DNA from: Actinostola sp. cb2023
Lineage: Eukaryota; Cnidaria; Anthozoa; Actiniaria; Actinostolidae
Assembly (NCBI GenBank): GCA_033675265.1
Contig: JAUJYZ010001145.1
Span: 53,353 to 117,352 of the forward strand
Length of the DNA stretch: 64,000 nt
Direction: 5' to 3'
The notes beneath the pieces are model-generated. The model was given only the letters and a program-made list of their open reading frames with translations. It did no database searches and had not been told where the DNA came from. A program made the translations under genes and the position numbers. Positions within the stretch are counted from its first letter, which is position 1; the number at the start of each line of letters is the position of its first letter. Shown here piece by piece: positions 36,617-47,418 of this stretch.

Positions 36617-38732
36617 ATGGCGGACAACTCTGAACAAAAAAGGTTAGTAACGCTCGACTTCACTCATTCTGGTTCTGTTCGAATAAACAAATGACACTTA
36701 CATTGTTTGTAGTCTTGGTTTCTGGCTTTGAAAGTTCAGTTTGAACAAAAAATGTATTTTTTTAGCGTGAAACTATGAAGCCGCACGAGTTGTGTTGATC
36801 GTGACAAGACGATGCACAGCTAAAGGTCAACGTTGTTTACAATATTTTCCTGTGACATAATTGCAACCAGCTTCTATACCATCGTTTCTCCAGGACTTTT
36901 AGAGCTACCTAGCAATTTATAAAAGTAATTCCTTTCCGAAATACCGCAAATACGAAAGGAGAAAGTACAATTTGACGATCTGTGAAATTTCGCTCACGAT
37001 CGCGCTTGTTTACATTGCTGTGTCAAAGGGTTTTCCCTACGTCCCTAGACAAAAAAAATATTTCCGGTGTTGTATAACACTCAATAAATATATCATTTTG
37101 ATGCTTTTTATTTGTCCTAATACAGAACCTTGAGTAAGTACTACTGTTGTGTTCCAAAATGTCAAAACAATACTAGACATGCCGAGTTGTCTTTTCATCG
37201 CTTCCCGGCCGATTCCAAAGTGCGAGCACAATGGATAGTCAAAATTCGTAGAGATGAAGGAAAACATTTTCAGGTAACAATTTTGAAACACCCAAAACTG
37301 ATTTCAGTATGCGAAGACCTAAAATAAATCATTCATTTAGATCACATCCAACACAAGAGTCTGCTCAGATCATTTTCATCTAGTTGATGATTTCTTGGCC
37401 GGTGTCGATAATAGCGGACGAAGAAGATTAAAATATAGAGCAGTCCCTTCACAGTTTACCTGGTCATCGACTAAGAAAGCAAGACGAGAGTTAATTCGAA
37501 TAATATCAGAGGATATAAGTGAATGGTAAGCAAACACACAAAAAAAAAATTCTAAGTGCATAATTTAATACAATTTAATACATATTTAATACAATTTTAT
37601 TATAATTATATTATTATTATATATTATTATACAATTATCATTATTATACAGTTATTAATATTATTGACAATGAAATTAAATATTTTACAGTAATTCTAGA
37701 TCTACTGAAAAAGAAAATGTGCATCCCTCCTTAAAGGATTTGAAAGAAATGGAGGAAGAGTTGAGCAGAATGAAAAGTGAAATGGAAGATCTTAGGGCAC
37801 AACTATCAACACTAAAACTCTACAAATTTGGCATAGAAAGATTTTCTACTGACGCTGAGGCAATTAAGTTCTACACTGGCTTCCCATCCTATCAACATTT
37901 AATTTTATTTTTTGAATTTATAAAACCAAGTGCTCAAACCATGGCATATTGTTATGCTAGTAACATGTCCTACAGCCGTCCTAGTAGCAAGAAAATGGTT
38001 CTTATTGACGAATTTTTCATGTTTTTAGTAAGAATTAGGCTTGGGCTACTACAGCAAGACCTGGCCCATAGATTTAATATCAATCAGTCTACTGTTAGCA
38101 GAAAAATTATATCATGGGCAAACTATTTATACTTCTTTCTGGGAATCCAACCAATCTGGCCCTCTCACCAAGCTGTTCAACAACATATGCCAACTGACTT
38201 TAAAACACTCTGTCCAAATACCCATGTCATAATTGATTGCACTGAGATAAAAGTACAAGTTCCTTCTTCACTACAACTGCAGTCCCAAATGTACAGCAAC
38301 TACAAAAGCTCCACAACTCTGAAAAGTCTTATTGGTATTACTCCACATGGTGTAATTTGTTTTGTATCTTCATTGTATACTGGGTCTATCTCAGATAGAG
38401 ATATCACTAAGTGTTGTGGCATTTTAGATCTGCTCGAGGCTAATACAACTATCATGGCAGATAAAGGGTTTAACATAGGGGATCTCCTAGAATCTAGAAG
38501 GGTTGGTCTTAATATTCCTCCTTTCCTCTCCAGTAGTAGCCAATTTTCAAAAGAACAGGTGCAGGAAACAAAAAAAATAGGAAAACTCCGTATACATGTA
38601 GAACGAGCTATCCGCAGAATCAAAGAATATCACATTTTTAATACAGAAATTCCTCTGGCCCTTTTAGGGTCTGTAAATCAAATATGGACTGTAGCAGCGT
38701 TACTGACAAATTTTCAAGGACCACTTGTCTGA
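36617..38732 (+). CDS. THAP-domain DDE transposase, intact
   Basis: Four exons in phase: 36617-36642, 37126-37273, 37341-37525 and 37691-38732, for 466 residues. The start exon (MADNSEQK) lies in the subterminal inverted repeat. THAP zinc finger: YYCCVPKCQNN, FPAD..R..W, VCSDHF and the AVPSQF box (about residues 12-95), split by one intron. Then a coiled coil (DLKEMEEELSRMKSEMEDL), a helix-turn-helix (DLAHRFNINQSTVSRKI), and the DDE_Tnp_4 core with IIDCTEIKV, MADKGFNIGD and HVERAIRRIK as the D-D-E triad. No stops or frameshifts. It would bind the element's ends and catalyse cut-and-paste transposition. Faces the YqaJ gene. Confidence 0.9.
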
Positions 38733-38779
38733 ACTGTATATTAAAATGATTATCAATTTTATAGTTAATGGCGTATACC
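38733..38779. other. Short spacer after the transposase stop
   Basis: AT-rich 3' end of the transposase gene; the nested G-run element begins at about 38780. Confidence 0.4.
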
Positions 38780-39129
38780 GGGGGGGGGGGGGGGGGGTAC
38801 TCCCATATATGGGCTATACAGGGACGTGCCGCTGGACAGGGTATGGTTTTTGGCCTCTCTGTACATGTCCTGAACAGGGTATGGTAATGCATGATTGTCA
38901 TCGTTAAATATGGTTTTATCCGGTATTTAGCCATAATCTGAGATCCAAGATTTGCCAGTCTTTAGCAGGTCATCAATCAACATAAGACACGTTAGAATTG
39001 TGTGTATTTGTCCTTCATCCTGAACAGGGTCCTAAAATAGAGGTGTAATTGTCCTAGACAGGTTTTCAAGCCCTCAGCGGCACCCCTATCAGCCACACAT
39101 GGGTCAAGTACCCAGCCCCCCCCCCCCCC
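38780..39129. mobile_element. ~350-bp MITE bounded by G18 and C14 runs
   Basis: An 18-G run at 38780-38797 is followed by TACTCCCATATATGGGC..GTGCCGCT, and AGCGGCACCCC..GGGTCAAGTACCCAGC precedes a 14-C run ending at 39129. This is an imperfect inverted repeat. It is nested in the ISL2EU-like element, which is nested in the Helitron. Short frames across it are not genes. Confidence 0.7.
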
Positions 39130-39467
39130 TTCTGGTGGCATATTTACTCAATTTGTTTTAGCTGAAACATATATGTACACCACTAGACAGTATATATTAT
39201 ATATATATATTTGTTACATCATGAATAATTATTGATGTATTTATAAACTATTGCATGATTAAATGTCATTAATTGCATGCACATGCATATGCATGTACAT
39301 GTATGCAGATATATATAATTGAAATGTTTAGGTTAATAATTAATTATAATAATAATAAATTATTTATGTATTTTTTGTACATTTTTATAAACATGTAAAT
39401 ATTATATACATATATGTACATTACACTTAATTATGCAAAAATTTAACTTGAATTTAACTTGCTTAAC
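39130..39467. other. AT-rich 3' spacer between the convergent genes
   Basis: Rich in TATATA and ATGCATGCACATG alternating sequence. No gene. Confidence 0.6.
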
Positions 39468-41665
39468 TTACAAATAAAAATTGAAGTAATATTCATCTAC
39501 CTTGTCTTTACTTTCTTGGAAGAAATGAGGGTCAAATCTTACTCTTTGGCAAAAAAACAAATCATCCTTAACATAACTAAAAAAGTCACACCATTCAAGA
39601 CCAGTAAGGCCTAGCTGACACTGCACTTGGTAATAGTAGTAATGTCTCTGGTCTAATGTGAATTCATCAGTGTCCCCGTCACGCTTTAAGTAGCTCACTT
39701 CATTCAAATCAGTTACCCCCTGCTTGCAGACAACCTTTATTTCTAGCAATCCATATGGAGATGACGCGGAATTGTTATTTTGTGCTTCATTTAAATCAAA
39801 AACCTTTCTGTCTGGTGTACAGCCTAGCCAGGGACATTTGGGATTGATGACAAGACCAGAAGGATATAAATTCACCATACTGTTTTTTGCCTTTGTAGCA
39901 TAAACAGAAGCAGCTGTTGATTCCATCGCAATCCCACGTTTCATATCAGCTGTTTGTACATGTCGCAAAGGGTTTGGTAAGGGTATCAAAATTTGATTTT
40001 CGCTTTGAAACAAGTCCAAACTTGCTAGCTGTGATTCGTTTACTACGCAGCGAATGCCATAGCACACTATTGTCTTGACCTGTGGTTTTTTCTTCTATAT
40101 GTATTGCTGTTTCTTTAGTGATAGCAAGAGATTCACACTTAGCTAATTTGTCCTGACTCAAACAAACAGAAACATTATTTTGAAATCTTGTAGTACCATC
40201 TTGATCATCTAAAGGTAAGGCAGGGAAGTCAGTATTTGCATAATCATTGATGACGTAGCTGGAAGTAAGTTGTTGCTGGTATGAGAGAACACATCCTTTG
40301 GGTAAGTTTCCAAATTTGGTCTGAATTGATGGTAGAGGTGTACTAGGTATATCTGGAAGAACAGTTAAGATTGTAGGTTGAGGATTCAGAGATTGAAGTT
40401 TAGCTTTTTCATTTGGACCTATTAACAGCAAGTACTGAGATGCAGGCGAGTATAAAGTGGTTTTAATGCATTTACTGTAATCTGCCCCATTTCTAGGCTT
40501 TTTGACAAGTACGTTGTCAACACAGTGGGGTTCGATAGTTTTACCCCGTGGCACACTCCATCGCTGGGCCATCATGGTGCAGGTTAGCTCATCTTGTATG
40601 CTTCTTAAACCAAGCTGTTTATAGTGTGCTAGAAGAAATAGCAGCCCTATAAGGTGTTGACATGCACCGCCTATTCCAGCTACACATATATTTCTCTATA
40701 CAGAGCCCTTCTGAAAATCAGCTCTGCTGACGTAGGCCGTCTGTCAAAAGATTTTATAAATAAATAAATAAAATAAAAATCTACCAGAGATATTTTTTTG
40801 TCCATCAATGTTTGCCATCACAACATGAGGAGGCTCATTTTTTTTCATCGATCGATGGCATTTCGATGTTACTGTGGCCGCACCTGAATCATTGTAACAA
40901 ACTGTATATAGAAAATAAAAAAACCGGTGAGAATGTATACTATAGCTGTCAAGATTATTGTATGACATACATTTAGCTCTGAATATATATGGACTTCTAA
41001 ATCTATAAACTTTTTAAAGTTAAAATACCTTTGATGTTGTGAAGGTATCCAGGTTCAGCAAAATATTTGTAGGCTTTTTGTGTGCTCGTACAACCTGTTG
41101 TCTTTGATGCATATTTCTCAACATTAGCAAAACTAATATTTGCAAGACGTACCAAGTCGACTGTTCCATCGCTATAAAGTATATATATGTAAACATTGTT
41201 GAGTGTTTTGAAGACCGGAAGGTGACTTTTTATCTAGGGAAAACCCTTGAACACCTCAATGTTAACAAGCACGATCGCGCCATCGCGAGCGAGATTTCTC
41301 TTCGCAAGTTAGTCTACTTTATCCTGTCATATTTATGGTATTTTGGAAAAAGATTGACAACAAAAGATACTAAACAGCTCTAGTATTACTGGGTAGAGGA
41401 TGACTAGAAGCTGGTTAAATAATTTCAAAGAAAACCATTGTAAATACTCTTGACCTTGACCCGAGGTACTGTTTTGTCACGATCACTACAAATCGTGCGG
41501 CTTCACAATTTTATGTCAAAAACTAAACTTTCTTCTGTAAAACTGAACTTTCAAAGCCAGAAACCAAGACTACAATTGATGTAAGTGTCATTTGTGTTTT
41601 CAGACAAAAGGAAAATGAAGGAAGTCGGGCGTTACTAACCTTTTTTGTTCGCAGATGGCCGCCAT
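39468..41665 (-). pseudogene. SWIM-finger/YqaJ-type exonuclease gene of the transposon (two frameshifts)
   Basis: Start exon 41665-41640 (MAAICEQK) lies in the right subterminal repeat and mirrors the transposase start. Then exons 41171-41029, 40901-40785 and about 40710-39468, all in phase. Contents: ASKTTGCTSTQKAYKYF and PHVVMANIDGQKNISG, then a SWIM-type finger whose halves CIEKYMC and CVAGIGGACQH are in different frames (break at about 40680). Next, WHSLRSKRITASKFG, a second 1-base frameshift at about 39975-40000, then MKRGIAMESTAA, WLGCTPDRKVF, GLLEIKVV and YYYYQVQCQLGLTGLEWCDF, which are YqaJ/lambda-exonuclease-like nuclease motifs (Asp and ExK). It is likely a transposition helper nuclease. 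This copy is inactive although its partner transposase is intact. Confidence 0.8.
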
Positions 41666-41756
41666 TTTGTGGTTGTTTTTAATTGCAACTCTGGTCACGC
41701 TTGCCATCCAACATGGCGGAAATGATCACGTGACCGAGTTAGTGCATATCGCCTAT

Positions 41757-42718
41757 TACCTCCTGTAGCTGATAAACCACTGTATCACAGTCAACCTTCT
41801 AATGCAATTGGAGATCAAGGTTATCAGATTTATCGAATGTTTAACAAAGTTGTCAAACTTACCGTCAACCAAAGAGTTCAAGGCTCAAATTCTGAACAAG
41901 TTCTATTCAGAGATTTACTTCTAAGACTTCGCAAAGGTGACTCTACTGTTAATGACTGGCACTTGCTTTTAACTCGACAACCTTCAAATGTTACTAACTT
42001 AATCAACTTTGACGATGCCATAAGATTATATTATAGCAATGAACAAGTTGCTAATTATAATCATGATCAGTTATCACAACTACAACAACCCATTGCTGCT
42101 ATAAATGCCAGACATTCTTCTGCCCAAGCTAAAAAATTAGTCTGGAAGACATGTCAGGACTAGTGCCTGTAGTATTCCTTGCAAAACATGCAAAGGTAAT
42201 GTTAACCATGAATTGATGGCCATCTGTTGGTCTCTGTAATGGAGCCACTGGAACAGTTGTTGATTTTATTTATCAGCACAATCATCAACCACCAGACTTG
42301 CCTATTGCTGTCATTGTTCAGTTTGATGACTACAGAGGTCCATCATTAAATGACACTTTACCATCATGTGTACCAATATGTCCCATAACAGTAACATCAC
42401 AGTCACCAGATGGCATGCACGAAAGACAACAGCTATCTCTTAGGTTAGCATGGTATCTTACCATACACAAAAGTCAAGGTCTAACACTACCTAAGGCATG
42501 GATTGACATTGGCCAATCAGAAAGGACTCCTGGCATCTTTTATGTTGCAATTAGTCGAGTCAAAACATTGTCATCATGTATTATAGAACCCATGACACTT
42601 GAATGATTGACTGGCATAAAGAAATCATCAACTTTGCAATACAGATTGAATGAAGAGGAAAGATTGAATGAATTAACACAGACAACATGCACTGAATGTT
42701 ATGAGGGAAATAAGTAAT
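41757..42718 (+). pseudogene. Helitron PIF1-like helicase, 3' part
   Basis: Resumes with LPPVADKPLYHS, then VNQRVQGSNSEQVLFRDLLLRLRKGD, a broken stretch around 42160-42300 (frameshift near LAKHAKVM), then IVQFDDYRGPSL, LRLAWYLTIHKSQGLTL (motif V region) and GIFYVAISRVKTLS (motif VI). A TGA at 42604 precedes LTGIKKSSTLQYRLNEEERLNEL, the usual helicase tail. Non-functional. Same strand and family as the pieces at 24.4-25.9 and 35.65-36.5 kb. Confidence 0.85.
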
Positions 42719-43676
42719 GGTTTTATTCCATGAATTAGAGATTGTCATTAATACATCCCATTCAAAATAACCTCCATAATTTTAAGGACATCATGTAGCT
42801 GTTACCCACCATCACCCCCAGGGGATAAATTAGTTATCGATTTTCGCTGTGCATGATGACCACAGTTTTCCTCAAAGAAAAGGTACTGTAATATTACCAT
42901 TATACTTTTAGTTTTGGTAAGTATATCTTTGTCATTCGCTTGATGTTTTTTATTTCTCACTAATTTTTCTTCTTTTTTTCCAGGAAAAATATACATCCAG
43001 CTATCCATAATACCTTCAAATCAAAATGAAAATACAATTTACATATCAAGAACAGCAAGACAACATGTACAAACAAAACATGCAACAATATTTGTAGACC
43101 CTCAATGAACACAGACATATCACTGAATCAATGCTCCAATATTATTACTCTATGGAATTGGAATACTCATCAATCAGGCTCCTTCAGGTCAAATCAACAA
43201 TAAGTACTTCAAACCTGCAATCTGATACTGCACAGCATTGGACATCATAATATACACCGGCAACACTGGATATCAGACATCCATAAAAGTACTATTCCTT
43301 CAAGTCAAGTCATGCTACATGTAGTATGTAAATCAATTCAATGACCTATCAATCCAAAAACACATCCAAATTGTTACTATGCAACACACCATGTATAAAT
43401 TACAAAGACATTAATCAATGAGGACCACAGGTGTATCAATTTTAATGCTGTCAATGGACAGCTGTATCATAACAAATAAGTTTGTGCCACCTTTCATGAT
43501 AATTATTCCTTCTTTACATAGTATTAGTAAAATTCAAATAATAAAAAAACTCAATTCCATGACTTAGTACTTTATTAAATTTGTATCCATGTCAATTAAA
43601 ACACACAGGAAGCCCAACATAGAAACAATTGTTAAAAGTCCATGCTACAGTATTCTGCTAACTGTTAGTCTGCTTT
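42719..43676. other. Likely Helitron 3' flank, no gene
   Basis: AT- and CA-rich sequence with no protein signature. The expected Helitron 3' end (hairpin followed by CTRR) could lie here, but I could not identify it with confidence. A fragment ACACAGGAAGCCCAACATAG at about 43603 matches the subterminal motif of the 1273-6185 element. Confidence 0.45.
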
Positions 43677-44336
43677 CACGGTGGTAAAAAAAGTACGCGA
43701 AATCGACAACGTTTGTATAACTTCTACAGTTTTAATCCAATCAAAATAAAACTTGGCAACGTGACAGCATATATCAAGGCAACAAACTTGTTCTTTTTTG
43801 TTTTTTGATTTTTATGATTTTTGGCGGGAAAATGACGTCCAGAACATGCCAACGAATTTTGAAATTCAAAACTACACTAAATTAATCATTGCATTTGAAA
43901 GAACATGTAAAATTAGAGAAATAGCTGAAATAATATCTCAGATATCATTATTCAACCCAAAGATATGAATTTTTGAAATTTGAAAATCCGCCATTTTGTT
44001 ACTAAAAATAGCACAAAATAGCGGAAATTTCAAATTTCAAAAATTCATATCTTTGGATTGAATAACGATATCTGAGATATTATTTCAGTTATTTCTCTAA
44101 TTTTACATGTTCTTTCAAATGCAATGATTAATTTAGTGTAGTTTTGAATTTCAACATTCGTTGGCATGTTCTGGACGTCATTTTCCCTCCAAAAATCATA
44201 AAAATCAAAAAACAAAAAAGAACAAGTTTGTTGCCTTGACATATGCTGTCACGTTGCCAAGTTTTATTTTGATTGGATTAAAACTGTAGAAGTTATACAA
44301 ACGTTGTCGATTTCGCGTACTTTTTTTACCACCGTG
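43677..44336. repeat. 660-bp near-perfect palindrome (foldback element)
   Basis: CACGGTGGTAAAAAAAGTACGCG.. at the left is matched in inverted order to 44336, with arms of ~310 bp and a centre around AAAATAGCAC (~44008). Only scattered mismatches. The two arms give opposite-strand frames that are not genes. No clear target duplication. Confidence 0.9.
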
Positions 44337-44339
44337 GCT

Positions 44340-44456
44340 CTCTTTATGTGGGGACAATTTTTTTGGGAGGGAGGGAGACGGGGAGGGGAGAAGGATGGGG
44401 AGAAGGATGAGGAGGGGGAGGAGGATGGAGGACGGCGATTGTCCCCACATAAAGAG
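44340..44456. repeat. 117-bp hairpin with G-rich loop
   Basis: Perfect arms CTCTTTATGTGGGGACAAT (44340-44358) and the inverse (44438-44456) flank a purine-rich loop containing GGGAGGGAGGGAGACGGGG, which matches a G-quadruplex pattern. It abuts the 660-bp palindrome. Confidence 0.85.
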
Positions 44457-44569
44457 TGCCTGAACGCAGGCTAGCACCTAACGGCCTCGCAGCATTTACT
44501 TGCAACATGCAACGACTAGTAAATTAAAGTAGTTAGTACATTGTTAAGGTGTACTAAGAAATAAGTTTA

Positions 44570-44660
44570 GTATAATGATTCCTATTCTGGGCCTGGTATA
44601 GTTTATTATGCACGATATTTCGGCTGGCCAAACCAGCCTTTTTTCAGGTACAATGATGGA
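44570..44660 (-). mobile_element. Probable Penelope-like retroelement 3' tail (ribozyme-like motif)
   Basis: On the - strand: CCTGAAAAAAGGCTGG, a short loop, CCAGCC, GAAATATCGTGC. This stem followed by GAAA resembles the hammerhead-type motif found at Penelope-like element ends, although the first core (CUGAAAA) departs from CUGANGA. No coding part remains nearby. Confidence 0.4.
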
Positions 44661-44689
44661 GAATGATAGAGTGATTACTGATGGGAATA

Positions 44690-44765
44690 AGAATAGGAAT
44701 AAGAATAAGAATGAGAATAAGAATAAGAATGAGAATAAGAATGAGAATAAGAATTGACAATAAGA
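44690..44765. repeat. AAGAAT/GAGAAT simple repeat
   Basis: About a dozen hexamer units of AATAAG/AATGAG. The - strand frame of Phe/Leu is an artefact. Confidence 0.85.
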
Positions 44766-45164
44766 ATGAGTGACAATTGAGTGTTGACTAATACTAATCA
44801 TACTGTGAGTGGTCGCTTACGAGTGCTTAAAACATTAAAGGAACCATACAAACGGTGTTTCGTTAAGGTGGTCGTAACTAGAGCTGGTCGCTTATACGAG
44901 AGTGGTCGCAAGGGGAGCTTCGATTGTATGAAGTATGAATTTTCCGAGTGGTCTATTTTGCAGTAAAACACTCATATCTGTATAATAATAAGTTCCTCTG
45001 ACACTTTGCAAATATAAGACTTCTTTAGAGACTTCCGGCAATATTTCACGTTTTATAACATGTTCTACATAGGATATAGTATCCATTATTGTACGTAATT
45101 GATTTACTCCATCGAAGCGAATGTAAATTAATATTATAAATATAATTTTTTTTATTTATTTCAG

Positions 45165-45245
45165 TAATTATAATTACTTGTAAAGCGCTAATGGACTTTA
45201 TGGAATTAGCGCTATATAAATGCCACTTATTATTATTATTATGAT
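45165..45245 (+). repeat. SINE/LINE-type 3' tail
   Basis: TTGTAAAGCGC..ATTAGCGCTATATAAATGCC followed by (ATT)n resembles the conserved tail of SINEs and related LINEs in many invertebrates. The body upstream is not recognised. Confidence 0.5.
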
Positions 45246-45639
45246 TATTAAAACTGTCAAAAAGTCAGTCATTTGTAAAGTTTGTTTTTAAAATTATTTT
45301 TTATATTTCTATTCTTTTTTCGTCTTTTCGAGTATTTTTTACAATTACATAACTTACAATGTTTAATTTTTAGTTGATTACATGTTTGGATACACAAAAG
45401 AAAAACAAGAATACCGTTAAAGGAGAACTGAAGCTTATGAGAATGTTGTGTACAAACATTTTCTAAATGAATTTCCAATTTTTTTTTATTTTTATGGAGA
45501 AGAAAGTTGAGTTTTAATTGTAACTAGACCCTGTCGGCAGGGTTCACTCGTGCCCTGGTGGGAATGCTTTGGATCACCCAAGTTAGTTGAATTGGAATCC
45601 CTGTATATTCTATGTGGGGAGGGCAAGGGGAGAAGACCG

Positions 45640-45745
45640 GGGCCTAGTATCTTCATCAAGTATATATGTATTGAAACCATTTATATACAAACATTTATCT
45701 TTCTATCAATCGATGTGGGACATTATCAAATCCAAAACCGTCACT
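45640..45745. repeat. Inverted repeat arm flanking the OTU gene, left
   Basis: CCATTTATATACAAACATTTATC..CAATCGATGTGGGA is matched in inverted orientation at 47183-47285. The pair encloses the OTU/2A gene and may be the ends of a degraded transposon. Confidence 0.6.
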
Positions 45746-45875
45746 AAAAATAAAGTCAAAATCAAATCAAATCAGATTATAGGGCAAATGGAATGTATTT
45801 ACACAATGATATTGTCAAAGCTGGTGTGTCTAGCTAGCGGCGTCAGAGCGAAAGCATATATCATGGAGTCTTGTA

Positions 45876-47055
45876 CTACTGAATTGTCTCGCACATGCGC
45901 ATAACAGTGAATGCTGCAAAGCCCTCATTTGATTCTGTAATACGGATGGTAAGATTCATAGCATCTGCAACTGCTTGTATGATTAGTGCATCACACCATG
46001 TACCTTGTCGAGACATATTAGATATGTACTTTACCCATGAGTAAGCTGTATTACTCTCAATAAACCTTTCTGGATTATTTCTCATGTATTGAACACCAGT
46101 AGTACGTACATCCATGTGATAGTTGGTTTCACCATATAATTGATGTGATACTGTTCTAAAAAAACAATCACCTGCACCGCCAACATCTATTGATCTTAAA
46201 CGTACCTTGCTCGGTTAATCTAGACTGTAATAACACCATTGGGGGAATTCTTGACACTGTATTATTTGCATTGGAAACTGGGCCTGGGTTTACTTCAATG
46301 TCACCTGAAATCAGTAACTTTCTCCTTGAAATATAATACCTCTGATGCTGTTTATTGCATATTGGATAACAATCAACAATAACAACAATAATAGTAACTA
46401 AGATTTTTGATATTTTATGCTTGGCTCTTCTTGATTGACTAAGATAATTATTATCATATTTCTGACTTACTTCTCTCCTCATATCATAAGACTGATACAG
46501 AAGTACAACCAACGGCAACAACACTTTTGGCATGACAGTTTTGTAGATTTGAGTGTTTCAATAACTTTGATTTTTGATAACAATGGTTCATTTGTTTACT
46601 GTTTGTTTCATAGTATAACTTTGATTTGTGATAACATTGGTTCATTTGATACTTGTTTGTTTCATTATACCTTTGCAATTCGACCGTACTTGTGGTCTCT
46701 TCGTTATTTGCTGCTGGGACAGCTCCCTCGCGAATGGACTGAGGGGTGGCGACCATATATTTGCTGGTCTCTTCGTCATTTGCTGCTGGGACAGCTCCCT
46801 CACGAATGGAAGGGGTGGCGACCATATATTTGCTGGTCTCTTCGTTATTTGCTGCTACAACAGCTCCCTCACGAATGGAAGGGGTGGCGGTCTCAAATTT
46901 GAAGATCTTCTCGTCTTCAACACTTTAAACTTAACACTCCGACGAGTAAAAAGTGCAAGATTTTGCTCGTAGAATTCCACACGAATCGTTGAAGTCTTCT
47001 TCCTGTCTAAAATCCAAAATGGCCGTCGTCTTGTACTTCTGAGCATGTGCATCAT
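45876..47055 (-). pseudogene. 2A-like peptide + OTU-protease gene remnant
   Basis: Read on the - strand. From about 46915 a frame encodes three copies of a 21-22-residue repeat (SIREGAVPAANxEETSKYM), then Lys/Tyr/Asn-rich sequence (NQCYHKSKLYYETN). After a frameshift near 46530 comes RRKLLISGDIEVNPGP (46318-46271), which matches the 2A ribosome-skipping consensus DxExNPGP. After a second frameshift near 46205 comes an OTU-type domain: DVGGAGDCFFRTVSHQLYG (Asp and Cys nucleophile), YMRNNPERFIESN, QGTWCDALIIQAVADAMNLTIRI. It stops at 45876 before the catalytic His region. 2A-like peptides are known in non-LTR retrotransposons of marine invertebrates; flanking inverted repeats instead suggest a TIR element. 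Non-functional here. Confidence 0.65.
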
Positions 47056-47182
47056 TAACTACATGTGCTAACCGCAAGGGATGCTGGATATCTGTGGTAT
47101 GTAAATTTCGTGGCAGCTACAAGCAGCTACCGGTCTGTGGCAAATGTTTGGGGTCTGGGTTCGAGTAATTAGTGGTCATGCG

Positions 47183-47418
47183 TAGTGTTTTGGATTTGAC
47201 AAAGTCCCACATCGATTGTGAGATAGATAAATGTTTGTATATAAATGGTTCCAATACATTTAAACATAATAGAGATACTAGGGTCTTTTGATACCATGTG
47301 ACCGGATATTGCACAACTGACGCCAAATGGTTCCAATACATTTACACGTGATGGAGATACTAGGCCCGGTATTTGGTCTCGATACCATGTGACCGGATAT
47401 TGTGCAACTGACGCCCAA
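47183..47418. repeat. Inverted repeat arm, right, with ~85-bp tandem duplication
   Basis: About 47183-47285 is the inverse of 45640-45745. The segment AATGGTTCCAATACATTTA..GATACCATGTGACCGGATATTG..CAACTGACGCC occurs twice in tandem (about 47245-47325 and 47328-47414). Confidence 0.7.

Larger units (their letters stand above)
36528..41754. mobile_element. 5.2-kb ISL2EU-like transposon (THAP transposase + YqaJ nuclease) inserted in the Helitron
   Basis: Perfect 61-bp TIRs (36528-36588 and 41694-41754, AGGCGATATGCACTAACTCG..) continue as ~250 bp of weaker inverted similarity. AT is duplicated at 36526-36527 and 41755-41756. Removing the element and one AT joins GDPGQ to LPPV in frame, so this is the exact insertion site. 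Two converging genes occupy it: the THAP transposase on + and a SWIM/YqaJ protein on -. The pairing of a DDE_Tnp_4 transposase with a YqaJ-type exonuclease and a 2-bp target duplication fits the ISL2EU/IS4EU group as I know it; the name has not been checked against a database. Confidence 0.9.

Noticed and set aside
44045..44801. Phe/Leu/Ser/Pro-rich - strand frames
   Set aside because: They read through the palindrome arm, the purine-rich hairpin loop and the AAGAAT simple repeat; no protein family fits.
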